Part shown: positions 22,638-29,188 of the stretch, in pieces | How the letters are laid out: each line of letters opens with the position of its first letter | How positions within the stretch are numbered: position 1 is the stretch's first letter | Assembly (NCBI GenBank): GCA_900321145.1 | Contig: ONVB01000145.1 | Span: 1-29,188, forward strand | DNA from: an uncultured Eubacteriales bacterium | GTDB lineage: Bacteria; Bacillota; Clostridia; Lachnospirales; Lachnospiraceae | Length of the DNA: 29,188 bases | Direction of reading: 5' to 3' | Notes under the pieces: model-generated | The model's database searches: none | What the model was told of the DNA's origin: nothing | The model's input: only the letters and a program-made list of their open reading frames with translations | Program-made: the position numbers and the translations under genes

Positions 22638-23516
22638 TTACTTTCTCTCCATGCCCCACATGTATTTCTCGTTTATATTATTCTGTTTGAGCTGCTTAAG
22701 TCCATCCTCCGGCTCAATCTCCGCATCTCCTTGCGCTATAGCGATCCCTCTGTCCTGCGGTCGCTTCTCGGCATGTATGATGACCGACTCGGTGACAAGC
22801 TCGTATCCCTTGTTCATCAGCCGCCGCAAAAGAGGCACAACTGCCGCGTTCATAGTCAGCATAGAAATACGCGGGTATTCATCCTTGAGCTTATATTCGA
22901 TTATACTTTCCACAAACTCCTGACATACTGCCAGTGTATACTGCGGATTTTTTGACGAGAAGCCCATAAGAAGCTCCACAAGGATCTCGCCATCCTCGTG
23001 TGAAGCAAGAAGGATTGCCCTCGGGTTGTACTTATCATCATAGGTTACGGCGCTGATCCTCTCGTCTAATCTGTCAAATGTATCTTTGCCTACCGGAAAA
23101 TGATGCTGTTCGAGAAAATCCTTTACCTCTTCCTTCTGAAAGGTCATCATATCAAAAAATGTAACAGTCTCCATATTCGGGAACTTCATACGAAGCGACT
23201 TTTCTACCCCCGTGGAGCCAAGCAGTTCACTTGTCGAAACCGAAATGATACTGTCTGTTTCCTTAAGCTCAAAGCCCGCTTCCTGAAAAAGCGTATATAC
23301 AGCCTGCTCCGACTTCCTGAAATCATAGACCAAAAGGTCCTTTCCCTGCCTCAGGCTTTCAGTCTCACAGGCATCAAGAAGCACCTTTCCGTCTGCCGGG
23401 ACCGCAAACGAAAGCTTCATAAGCCTGACATATTTATCCCTGACCCTGAGCGTGGCACGATTGCCCTTATCATCGCACAGGCAGATATCCTCATTCTCCA
23501 TAACCGTCTTTTGCAT
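22638..23516 (-). CDS. Degenerate GNAT-like protein, paralogue 5
   Basis: A 292-residue protein; ATG 23516 follows AAGAGGAGAAG, and the GTG lying in that site is rejected. The layout matches the family: a strand-rich start (KYVRLMKLSFAVPADGKVLL), LFQEAGFELKETDS at the L-x-x-x-GF position, then a second lobe ending LLRRLMNKGYELVTESVII. There is no R-x-x-G-x-G/A loop in either half: at the expected site the sequence reads VPADGKVLLDACETESLRQG. It is the most diverged member and perhaps a non-catalytic scaffold. First gene of the long minus-strand transcription unit (GNAT-like, GNAT, 986-aa, 183-aa, phosphatase, STAS, kinase). Confidence 0.55.
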   Translation of the reverse strand: MQKTVMENEDICLCDDKGNRATLRVRDKYVRLMKLSFAVPADGKVLLDACETESLRQGKDLLVYDFRKSEQAVYTLFQEAGFELKETDSIISVSTSELLGSTGVEKSLRMKFPNMETVTFFDMMTFQKEEVKDFLEQHHFPVGKDTFDRLDERISAVTYDDKYNPRAILLASHEDGEILVELLMGFSSKNPQYTLAVCQEFVESIIEYKLKDEYPRISMLTMNAAVVPLLRRLMNKGYELVTESVIIHAEKRPQDRGIAIAQGDAEIEPEDGLKQLKQNNINEKYMWGMERK

Positions 23517-23597
23517 AAATCTTCTCCTCTTCACGCGCCCGTTCCGATCTACAGGCGGTTATTTCCGTTCACGCAAAATAGCCCGTTAAACTATAAT

Positions 23598-23632
23598 ATT
23601 ATACCATTTGAGCTTTTTCTTCACAAGAAAAA
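23598..23632 (-). promoter_or_regulatory. Promoter with overlapping inverted repeat
   Basis: TTGTGA (23621-23626), 17 bases, TATAAT (23598-23603) on the minus strand. A perfect inverted repeat TTTTTCTT-CAC-AAGAAAAA (23614-23632) covers the -35, a good place for an operator. It would drive the seven-gene unit starting at 23516, with a leader of about 75 bases. Confidence 0.65.
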
Positions 23633-23672
23633 CCTGATCCCTTCCTATCTGCAATCCCCTGACCTTTTCACT

Positions 23673-24560
23673 TTATGACCTCAATTTCGTCAAGGTTATC
23701 CCTCTTGCAAATCTCCGGACTCGTTTTCTGTTGATCCGGGGGAACAGCATGTGCAGGAATTCATCCTCCTGCTCGCTCCTCACGGGAATCTCAAGTATAG
23801 TCTTGCCCCTATAGTACAGGTGAGCCATTGAGACGGCATCGCAGATCACCCGGTACATCAGATCGTAAGCCACTTCATCCGTACCGCCGAAATAATGCAG
23901 GATAAGTCTGCCGGAAGGCATCCTTCGAAAGAGGGCAAACGCATCGTACCCCTTCTTCCCTCTGTGCACTATACTGATCTCTTTTTCCAGATCCTCCCAC
24001 GGCAAAAGCAGGATTTCACTGATTCCCTTTATGTACACATCCCGGGAACTCTGAGCGAGAGTCCGTTTAAGCTTCATGTCCTCCGCCTCCGCAAGCGGAA
24101 GATCGTCCGGATAGCTGTCCGGGATCTTCCCCAGCCATTTTTTCGCAGTACCGAGTGACACAATGTAGGTGTCGCTCTCCATCGGTTCACACATATAGCC
24201 GAAGGCTGTAAGGAACCGCTCCACATCCGGCAGCCCGCTTTCAGGCAGATCGACAAGGACGCTCTCAACATCCATTTCCCGAAGGTTTTTAAAAAGCTCT
24301 TCCATCAGACTTCTGCCTACACCCTGTCTCCTATAGTTCTCTGCCACACATATCCGATCTATGACCGCGTAACCTTCATCCTGCCCGTCACGCTCGACCA
24401 CATGAAAGCACAAAAGACCGACCGCAATAAACTCGGGACGCCCGCCTTCCACCGCGCCTATCCCGTAGTGTAAGGGAAACGACATCTCATAGAAGTTGTC
24501 CTCCGATCCGAGAGAACCGAAGAAACACATATTCTGTTTGTTGATCGCGGTCAGCTCCAT
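23673..24560 (-). CDS. Two-lobed GNAT-fold protein, paralogue 6
   Basis: A 295-residue protein; ATG 24560 follows GGGAGAAG, and longer frames starting inside the preceding gene are rejected. IDRICVAENYRRQGVGRSLM carries a textbook acetyl-CoA loop (RRQGVG), and RFLTAFGYMCEP is the following strand-helix. The second half (KISIVHR-like strands and LILHYFGGTDEVAYDLMYRV) is the loop-less lobe shared with the other members. It begins 10 bases after the stop of the neighbouring paralogue and is the last gene before the 138-base promoter region. Unlike the other GNAT genes it has no large protein directly beside it. Confidence 0.78.
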   Translation of the reverse strand: MELTAINKQNMCFFGSLGSEDNFYEMSFPLHYGIGAVEGGRPEFIAVGLLCFHVVERDGQDEGYAVIDRICVAENYRRQGVGRSLMEELFKNLREMDVESVLVDLPESGLPDVERFLTAFGYMCEPMESDTYIVSLGTAKKWLGKIPDSYPDDLPLAEAEDMKLKRTLAQSSRDVYIKGISEILLLPWEDLEKEISIVHRGKKGYDAFALFRRMPSGRLILHYFGGTDEVAYDLMYRVICDAVSMAHLYYRGKTILEIPVRSEQEDEFLHMLFPRINRKRVRRFARGITLTKLRS

Positions 24561-24570
24561 ATTCTTCTCC

Positions 24571-25437
24571 CTACAGTTCCTCCTGTCTGCTGCCGACATA
24601 AACCGGTATACCGAACCCTCTGGGAAGCAGCTTTTCCGCAAGCATCAGCACCTGTTCGTTATGTCTGTCAAAGGTCACCTTCCTGTCCGGACTGTATTTT
24701 TCTTCCATCGCACTCACGAAGCGGTATATCAGCATGGGCAGCAAAGACTTGTCGTTGCTGTCTAAGCTGACCATAAGCTGTACCGTGATCAGCCCCGAAG
24801 GCTTTTTGTGAAATAAAAACAAGCCATTTACGCCATTCTCCCCCGTTGAAACTGTCGAAACGTCCATCTCAAACCATTGGATGTACAGATCGCCCAGATC
24901 ATCGCAAAGCCCCGTTCTGCCCTTCATCAGACACTTGGCGATTCCGTCCCGGAACATGCGGGGCGGGATCTCCTTTAACGTTTTTACAGAGCCCGGTATC
25001 TTCTTCCCCCTCATCTTTTTCATAAACGCCGAATCGGAAAGCTCGGAAAGCTTTACGGTGATCAGGTTGCTCTCGGAAAGCCTCATGTCAAAGCCCGCTT
25101 CCTTGAGCAAAGCCTTTAACTCCTTGCCATCCTTGACCGGGATCACCACCTTCGAGGTCACAACCTCATTTTCGAGTGCCATCACCCGATATACGTCTAT
25201 CATCCGGGTAAACGCTTCGGGATCGTCGGCCCGGATCCACTCGATCAGACTTTCGTTGTCCGCATCGAGCTCCAGATTTTTGTATTGCCACAGCATAGTC
25301 GCCTTCACCTTCCCGAAGTCATCAACCGCAGCCAGGCCAAAGTAATTGGTGCGCTCTATATTTTCCGTCATGTCCTCATCTATGTATTCGGTGAACAGAC
25401 TTATATTTTCATCCGTAAGCTCTGTGATCACATACAT
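24571..25437 (-). CDS. GNAT-like protein without clear CoA loop, paralogue 7
   Basis: A 288-residue relative of the protein at 12309-13157, sharing the AAVD block with M-L-W-Q-Y-K-N-L (residues 36-56), LLKEAGFDM in the middle, and FDRHNEQVLMLAEKLLPRGF near the end. No canonical acetyl-CoA loop is visible. GGAGG lies 7 to 13 bases before ATG 25437. It is 28 bases after larE and 10 before the next GNAT gene; the larE promoter may serve all three. The similarity to 12309-13157 suggests that pairs of these genes were duplicated as units. Confidence 0.6.
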   Translation of the reverse strand: MYVITELTDENISLFTEYIDEDMTENIERTNYFGLAAVDDFGKVKATMLWQYKNLELDADNESLIEWIRADDPEAFTRMIDVYRVMALENEVVTSKVVIPVKDGKELKALLKEAGFDMRLSESNLITVKLSELSDSAFMKKMRGKKIPGSVKTLKEIPPRMFRDGIAKCLMKGRTGLCDDLGDLYIQWFEMDVSTVSTGENGVNGLFLFHKKPSGLITVQLMVSLDSNDKSLLPMLIYRFVSAMEEKYSPDRKVTFDRHNEQVLMLAEKLLPRGFGIPVYVGSRQEEL

Positions 25438-25465
25438 CCTTTACTGCCTCCTCCGATCAATACCC

Positions 25466-26308
25466 TTAAGACGTTCCGCTTAAAGTCGCATTCATACTCC
25501 CTAACCTGTACCCCTTCAGATCAAGAGCGACAAACAGAAAGCCAATCTCCTTAAACTTTTCATAGACAGCTTCCCTGATCCCGTCGGCCGCGATCTTGGG
25601 AATGTCTGCAGGCGGAACTTCGATCCTCGCCATGTTCCCGTGCATCCGCACACGCTCTTCAAAGAATCCGAGCTCGATCAAAAACTGCTCGGCCCTATCG
25701 ATCATGTGCAGCTTTTCCTCGGTAATCTCCTCGCCATATACAAATCTCGACGCGAGGCAGGCATATGCAGGTTTGCTCCAGGCCGAAAGTCCCATGGCTT
25801 TAGCGATAAGCCGGATATCCGATTTTGTAAGTCTGACCTCACGAAGAGGACTCTTTACGGAAAGTTCTTCCACAGCCCGAAGGCCCGGTCGATAGTCTCC
25901 GATATCATCCATGTTAGAGCCTTCCGCTATATACTTGATGCCGTTTGTCTCTGCAATCCTGCTGATCTCGGTAAATATACCGCGCTTGCAGAAATAGCAG
26001 CGGTCGGGGCTGTTATGTCTGAAGCTCTCCTCTTTTAATACATCCGTCTTGCAGAGTATGTGACGGATCCCCCTTTCCTTACAGAAAGCCACCGCTTCCT
26101 TCACTTCCCTTTCCGGAACGGAAGCATCCGATTCGGTTACCGCGATCATACGATCCCCCAACACATCATGTGCCACAGCCGCGAGAAGAGATGAATCCAC
26201 TCCGCCCGAGAAACCAACCGCAAGCGACCCCAAACCTGCTATGTATTCCTTCAGGCGATCGAGCTTTATTTGAAGTTCTTCTGACAAATTCTCTGTATTT
26301 TCAGGCAT
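25466..26308 (-). CDS. larE: LarE-type ATP-dependent sulfur transferase
   Basis: A 280-residue PP-loop enzyme: VGFSGGVDSSLLAAVAHDV is the ATP pyrophosphatase loop, and AEGSNMDDIGDYRPGLRA and WSKPAYACLASRFVYGEEIT are LarE signatures. LarE donates sulfur to the pyridinium dicarboxylate precursor of the nickel-pincer cofactor of lactate racemase. Three cysteines, Cys104 and Cys107 (RCYFCK) and Cys184 (ACLASR), match the arrangement of the iron-sulfur cluster type of LarE, which can act catalytically, rather than the single-cysteine sacrificial type. ATG 26308 follows GGAGG. No larA, larB or larC is in the window, so the partner genes are elsewhere or this homologue serves another sulfur transfer. 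Confidence 0.88.
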   Translation of the reverse strand: MPENTENLSEELQIKLDRLKEYIAGLGSLAVGFSGGVDSSLLAAVAHDVLGDRMIAVTESDASVPEREVKEAVAFCKERGIRHILCKTDVLKEESFRHNSPDRCYFCKRGIFTEISRIAETNGIKYIAEGSNMDDIGDYRPGLRAVEELSVKSPLREVRLTKSDIRLIAKAMGLSAWSKPAYACLASRFVYGEEITEEKLHMIDRAEQFLIELGFFEERVRMHGNMARIEVPPADIPKIAADGIREAVYEKFKEIGFLFVALDLKGYRLGSMNATLSGTS

Positions 26309-26361
26309 TGTATTCCTCCGGACGTATATGCAATACGCTATCCTTTTTTTTTCTGAAGTAG

Positions 26362-26390
26362 ATTTTACCTCAAATACAGACTGTTTTCAA
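26362..26390 (-). promoter_or_regulatory. Promoter of larE
   Basis: TTGAAA (26385-26390), 17 bases, TAAAAT (26362-26367) on the minus strand. A 10-bp palindrome ACGTTAACGT (26390-26399) touches the -35 and might be an operator. The promoter lies wholly in the gap after the broken transporter gene. Confidence 0.65.
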
Positions 26391-26404
26391 CGTTAACGTG
26401 TGCG

Positions 26405-26834
26405 TTATCCCAGCGCTACATCCAAAGCCATCATCAGTGTAAACCCAACAGCAAACATAACAACTCCGATATTCGAGTGCTCTCCCTCCGACATCTCCGG
26501 TATCAATTCCTCTACTACCACATAAAGCATGGCGCCTGCCGCAAAGCTTAAAAGATACGGCATAGCCGGCACTATGAATCCGACTGCCAGGATTGTAAGC
26601 AGTCCGAAAACCGGCTCTACTGCCCCGGATAATACACCATATACAAAAGCTTTCCTTTTACTCTTCCCCTCCGCTGCAAGCGGCATGGAAATAATCGCTC
26701 CTTCGGGAAAATTCTGTATGGCAATACCGTTCTATGCTCCTGCTCATTTTATTCTTCATCAGGAAAACACATGCAGCACCAAGGCTTGTTCCGAGAAACG
26801 GAATCATTAACCCTATCATAATATTACCACTCAT
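26405..26834 (-). pseudogene. ZIP-family (GufA-like) metal transporter with internal deletion
   Basis: The N-terminal piece from ATG 26834 reads NIMIGLMIPFLGTSLGAACV, the first helix of GufA-like ZIP transporters, and stops soon after in the wrong frame. The C-terminal piece, in another frame from about 26730, reads GIAIQNFPEGAIISMPLAAE and continues through the last helices to the normal end at 26405. The join lies near 26729-26733. Roughly 110-120 residues expected between them, including helices 2 and 3, are absent, so this is a deletion with a frameshift, not a simple sequencing slip. The metal-binding N-F-P-E-G helix survives. The C-terminal 93 codons could still be translated from an internal ATG, but a working ZIP channel is unlikely. 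Confidence 0.85.
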
Positions 26835-26860
26835 ATGATCACCGCCTTTTTATTGCTTTG

Positions 26861-26876
26861 GTTAGTTATAACTAAC
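26861..26876. promoter_or_regulatory. 16-bp perfect palindrome, candidate metalloregulator operator
   Basis: GTTAGTTATAACTAAC is its own reverse complement. It sits just downstream of the promoter at 26888-26916 and before the ZIP start codon, the normal place for a repressor site. The form (TTAGTTA with its mirror) is like DtxR/MntR-class boxes; the regulator is not in the window. Confidence 0.6.
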
Positions 26877-26887
26877 TCAAGAGCCAT

Positions 26888-26916
26888 AATATATTCCATT
26901 TAGCTGACTTCGTCAA
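26888..26916 (-). promoter_or_regulatory. Promoter of the broken ZIP gene
   Basis: TTGACG (26911-26916), 17 bases, TATATT (26888-26893) on the minus strand. Transcription would begin just before the 16-bp palindrome, so the control region looks intact although the gene is not. Confidence 0.65.
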
Positions 26917-26973
26917 GTGGTATGTCGTATCATTTCAACGAACTTTTTCCGAGCCGGAACCAATTTCATCATT

Positions 26974-27810
26974 CTACTTTTCCTTTATCTCGATACGATC
27001 AAGGATGCCCTGAACTCCGACATTTTGATGTGTCAGATACATTCTGTTTACATCCTCAATAAGGGTTTTGTCAGCCCCCGTTTTCTTCTGTATTCTGTCA
27101 ATCGAAAAGCCCTTATCGATATACTTCATGATGCGCTCAACCGTGGTAAACAAGTCGCCTTTCTTTATTTCAGCTTTCGATGTATCATCCAACACTGCGG
27201 TTTTGGCATGTCCGTAGTAAACCATCTTCGGTTTCAATGCCAGCAAGAGCTTCCAGCTGTCATCGATCTTCGTTTCCTTATGTATTTCCAATTCATAGAG
27301 AGGATTCAGATCCCCCACAAAAAGCATACCCTCATCAAGCCATAAAGAAATGCTGTCATCACTGTGTCCCGGCGTATGAAACACTTCTCCCTCAATGCCG
27401 ATGCTACGGAGAAATCCGCGACTCTCCGCAGTCGAAACGACCTTAATCCTTTCATCCTCGATCGGAATAAAGCGGTTCTTCGCTTCCTTCGCAAATACGG
27501 GATCCGCCGTATGAACATAAGGTAGCTGAATATCCATCACCACGATCGTCGCACCGAGATTCGCTATTTCCTGCGCGATTCCCATGTGATCCGGGTGAAA
27601 GTGCGATATCAGGAGATAATCAATATCCTGCACGGGCATATGGAGCTCTCCCATGCATTTACAAAACGCGGGCATTGTTCCCGCCCAACCGGTATCAAAC
27701 AACAGCTTTCCCTTATCACTCTCTATCAGATATGTATTTGTATTTGAATACTTTAATTCATGTATTACCATACTATGAATACTCCCGTTTATCTTCATCA
27801 TGTTCATCAT
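26974..27810 (-). CDS. Metallo-beta-lactamase-fold hydrolase
   Basis: A 278-residue protein with the full metal set: HFHPDH at 70-75 (His70, His72, Asp74, His75), His149 in HTPGHSDD, Asp167 in FVGDLNP and His201 in YYGHAK. The fold covers glyoxalase II-like and many other hydrolases; the C-terminal 70 residues (TTVERIMKYIDKGFSIDRIQ onward) are an added helical region. The substrate cannot be named. There are four in-frame ATGs within the first 13 bases (27810, 27807, 27801, 27798) and GGAAG just before them, so the exact start is uncertain. The first ATG overlaps the stop of a 24-codon frame upstream (ATGA), implying coupled translation. Confidence 0.9.
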   Translation of the reverse strand: MMNMMKINGSIHSMVIHELKYSNTNTYLIESDKGKLLFDTGWAGTMPAFCKCMGELHMPVQDIDYLLISHFHPDHMGIAQEIANLGATIVVMDIQLPYVHTADPVFAKEAKNRFIPIEDERIKVVSTAESRGFLRSIGIEGEVFHTPGHSDDSISLWLDEGMLFVGDLNPLYELEIHKETKIDDSWKLLLALKPKMVYYGHAKTAVLDDTSKAEIKKGDLFTTVERIMKYIDKGFSIDRIQKKTGADKTLIEDVNRMYLTHQNVGVQGILDRIEIKEK

Positions 27811-27881
27811 TCTTCCGGCTTAACGGTAAGTACCACATCAAGCCCCGGTTCTGTATTAAACAACTTGTTAAAAAACGACAT
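27807..27881 (-). CDS. Possible 24-aa reading frame coupled to the hydrolase gene
   Basis: ATG 27881, preceded by GGGGGA, opens a 24-codon frame (MSFFNKLFNTEPGLDVVLTV then KPEE) ending in TGA that overlaps the hydrolase ATG as ATGA. The amphipathic start FFNKLF looks like the beginning of a real protein. It may be a leader peptide ensuring translation of the hydrolase, or the remnant of a longer gene. No homologue recognised. Confidence 0.4.
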   Translation of the reverse strand: MSFFNKLFNTEPGLDVVLTVKPEE

Positions 27882-27908
27882 TATTTCCCCCTAAATTCGT
27901 ACCCTTGT

Positions 27909-27926
27909 ACCTCTATGACCTCTATG
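27909..27926. repeat. Two adjacent 9-bp direct repeats
   Basis: ACCTCTATG occurs twice without a gap in the short region between the ATPase and the 24-codon frame. Tandem sites of this size can bind a regulator, but could be chance. No other feature was found in this gap apart from a weak possible promoter. Confidence 0.35.
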
Positions 27927-27957
27927 ATCCTATCTTAGCAAATTTGGTGTCCCAATG

Positions 27958-29058
27958 TTATATGCTATTCCGTAAGTATTCCTTCAGATAAGCCACCGAA
28001 AAATCAACTATCCCTCGTCTGGTTTGTTCTATTACTCCTGCATCGATCAATCGCCTTTTATACAACTGCGCATAGGCGCTGCTAACCTTCATTCGCTCTG
28101 CAACTTTTGAAATAGAGCTCGGCCCGTCGTCCTCTGACATCGCAGTCAGGAATTCAATATCCTTACCGGAGAGTTCATTTAATGTCGTCATTCCTATGTC
28201 ATTTACAAAATCCTTTTTCGCATCGGCAAGTGCGCTTTCATAATCCTCTGTGCTTAACGTCCCGCTTTCATCACTATAGATCATTATATAATGCCCTACA
28301 AGCTGCATCAGATACGGAGATCCGTTTGTAAAAGTCGCGGCTCTTCTTATTTGTTCATTCGAAATCTTTATTGCTGAGCGATTGAATATCTCTTTATAAT
28401 ATGCAAAGATTTCACTTTCTTCAATGGGAGACAAATCCATCTTTCTTGCTCTGTTTAAGAAAGTTAACACCTTATTATTCAGTGTAGAGGAAATCGCTCC
28501 CGGAAGCCCCGCCATTACAATAGCTATATTCCCTCCTTCACCTACAATTTCCTGATAAGCGATGATAAGCTGTTTTAATGCTTCATTGTTGGCTTGTACT
28601 TCGTCCACAAGAAGCATAACCCCCATTCCCTTTTTGCTGAATTCTTTGCATAACTCCGATAAACGAAATGCAAAGCTTCTTTGCTCCTCTTTTTTTCCCT
28701 GCACCTGATAACCGGCACCAAAACCGAGTATGCTGATATTCCCGCCTGTGAGCTCATGTTTTTCTTTTGAAAGGTATTTTTCACCCGAATATACCAGCTT
28801 TTCGAGGATTCTGTTTGTCAACTCAGGAGATGTGACCGTCGGAGAAGCAACAATATATCCATTTTGACCGGCTATGTCAGCCATTTCAAGGAGCATTACT
28901 GTTTTTCCATATCCCCTTTGACCTAAAAGCAATATCGAACGCTCTCTGCTTCCCGGCCTCGTCTCCAAAGCATTTTTGAATTCATTTATATATTTGTTTC
29001 GACCGATCAGGTTTTGCGGTCTGTTCCCGAATGAGGGATCAAAATAATCATCTCTCAC
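27958..29058 (-). CDS. AAA-type ATPase with winged-helix-like C-terminus
   Basis: A 366-residue protein. The opening FGNRPQNLIGRNKYINEFKN is the usual lead into an AAA module; LLLGQRGYGKT is Walker A (Lys52, Thr53) and MGVMLLVDEVQ is Walker B (Asp152, Glu153). AIVMAGLPGAI gives a sensor-like strand. The last 75 residues (SKVAERMKVSSAYAQLYKRR, AGVIEQTRRGIVDF) form a winged-helix-like domain. The layout resembles Orc1/Cdc6-like and orphan ATP-binding proteins found singly in clostridial genomes. Start: GTG 29058 is preferred, with AAGAAGGTG 7 bases upstream; the GTG inside that site is rejected. Its function is unknown; DNA binding and a role in a mobile or defence context are possible but unsupported by neighbours. 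Confidence 0.85.
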   Translation of the reverse strand: MRDDYFDPSFGNRPQNLIGRNKYINEFKNALETRPGSRERSILLLGQRGYGKTVMLLEMADIAGQNGYIVASPTVTSPELTNRILEKLVYSGEKYLSKEKHELTGGNISILGFGAGYQVQGKKEEQRSFAFRLSELCKEFSKKGMGVMLLVDEVQANNEALKQLIIAYQEIVGEGGNIAIVMAGLPGAISSTLNNKVLTFLNRARKMDLSPIEESEIFAYYKEIFNRSAIKISNEQIRRAATFTNGSPYLMQLVGHYIMIYSDESGTLSTEDYESALADAKKDFVNDIGMTTLNELSGKDIEFLTAMSEDDGPSSISKVAERMKVSSAYAQLYKRRLIDAGVIEQTRRGIVDFSVAYLKEYLRNSI

Positions 29059-29071
29059 GGCAATCACCTTC

Positions 29072-29147
29072 TTATTTATTATATTGCATTTTATTTATTT
29101 TATTGCATTTTATTTATTTTATTGCATTTTATTTATTTTATTGCATT
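29072..29147. repeat. 19-bp tandem repeat in the ATPase gene leader
   Basis: TTGCATTTTATTTATTTTA repeats with period 19 (TTGCA at 29084, 29103, 29122, 29141): three exact units with partial units on both sides, about four in all. On the minus strand each unit provides A/T-rich TAAAAT or similar boxes. It lies between the -35 of the ATPase promoter and the ribosome binding site. Confidence 0.9.
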
Positions 29148-29154
29148 ATGTCAA
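29126..29154 (-). promoter_or_regulatory. Promoter of the ATPase gene, running into the tandem repeat
   Basis: Perfect TTGACA (29149-29154), 17 bases, TAAAAT (29126-29131), the -10 belonging to the outermost repeat unit. Later units would be transcribed as leader or could act as extra -10 elements; the innermost copy has mutated to contain TATAAT. Confidence 0.65.
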
Positions 29155-29188
29155 TCATTTTCGGATGCAAATCCCGTTTCGGTTCGAA

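Noticed and set aside
24561..24641. Longer start for the GNAT gene ending at 23673
   Set aside because: It would overlap the end of the preceding gene, lacks a binding site, and adds residues that no family member has; GGGAGAAG marks ATG 24560.
7133..25437. Contractile injection, type VI or type VII secretion locus
   Set aside because: The large proteins look effector-like, but no sheath, tube, baseplate, spike, FtsK/SpoIIIE-like ATPase or WXG100 gene is present, so no delivery system can be named.
27958..29058. Mobile element or prophage boundary near the ATPase gene
   Set aside because: No integrase, transposase, terminal repeat or tRNA target was seen in the last 3 kb.
29072..29147. Regular short repeats that might be a CRISPR array
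   Set aside because: The units are contiguous 19-mers with no spacers and very low complexity; no cas gene is present.

Overview
The window looks like a chromosomal segment of a Gram-positive clostridial anaerobe, most likely a member of the Lachnospiraceae. This is inferred from strong AGGAGG-type ribosome binding sites, the 137-residue Gram-positive form of ribosomal protein S12, a histidine kinase with a seven-helix N-terminus, and a LarE enzyme. No 16S rRNA or tRNA gene was seen to confirm the taxon.

Left edge (1-1320, minus strand): the start of the str operon, rpsL - rpsG - fusA (fusA is cut by the window edge), behind a near-perfect promoter with a small hairpin at the predicted 5' end of the transcript. 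Next (1390-7002, plus strand): an orphan FliD-like protein behind a structured leader and closed by a strong terminator; a small CopZ-like metal-binding protein; then a two-gene signalling unit, a double-receiver response regulator and a seven-helix hybrid kinase with HisKA, ATPase, receiver and HPt domains. The regulator's leader can be drawn as a three-way-junction RNA.

Centre (about 7.1-25.4 kb): an unusual accessory region and the main find. It contains seven proteins of 271-295 residues that I read as one family of two-lobed GNAT-fold proteins, several without a recognisable acetyl-CoA loop. They sit in tight operons beside three very large proteins: a 1168-residue protein ending in a calpain-type cysteine protease domain with an intact Cys/His/Asn triad, an 804-residue helical protein with an internal duplicated motif, and a 986-residue protein with long Gly/Ala-rich hydrophobic stretches near its C-terminus. 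Two mid-sized unrecognised proteins (235 and 183 aa) lie next to two of the large ones. A complete partner-switching set (SpoIIE/RsbU-type phosphatase, STAS antagonist, RsbW-type kinase) follows the 986-residue protein in the same transcription direction, but no sigma factor is present. My inference, not shown by sequence alone, is a regulated set of effector-like proteins with dedicated GNAT-fold modifiers or helpers.

Right edge (25.4-29.2 kb, minus strand): a three-cysteine LarE sulfur transferase, a ZIP-family metal transporter broken by an internal deletion but keeping its promoter and a 16-bp palindromic operator, a metallo-beta-lactamase-fold hydrolase preceded by an overlapping 24-codon reading frame, and an AAA-type ATPase with a winged-helix-like C-terminus. 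The ATPase promoter runs into a 19-bp tandem repeat.
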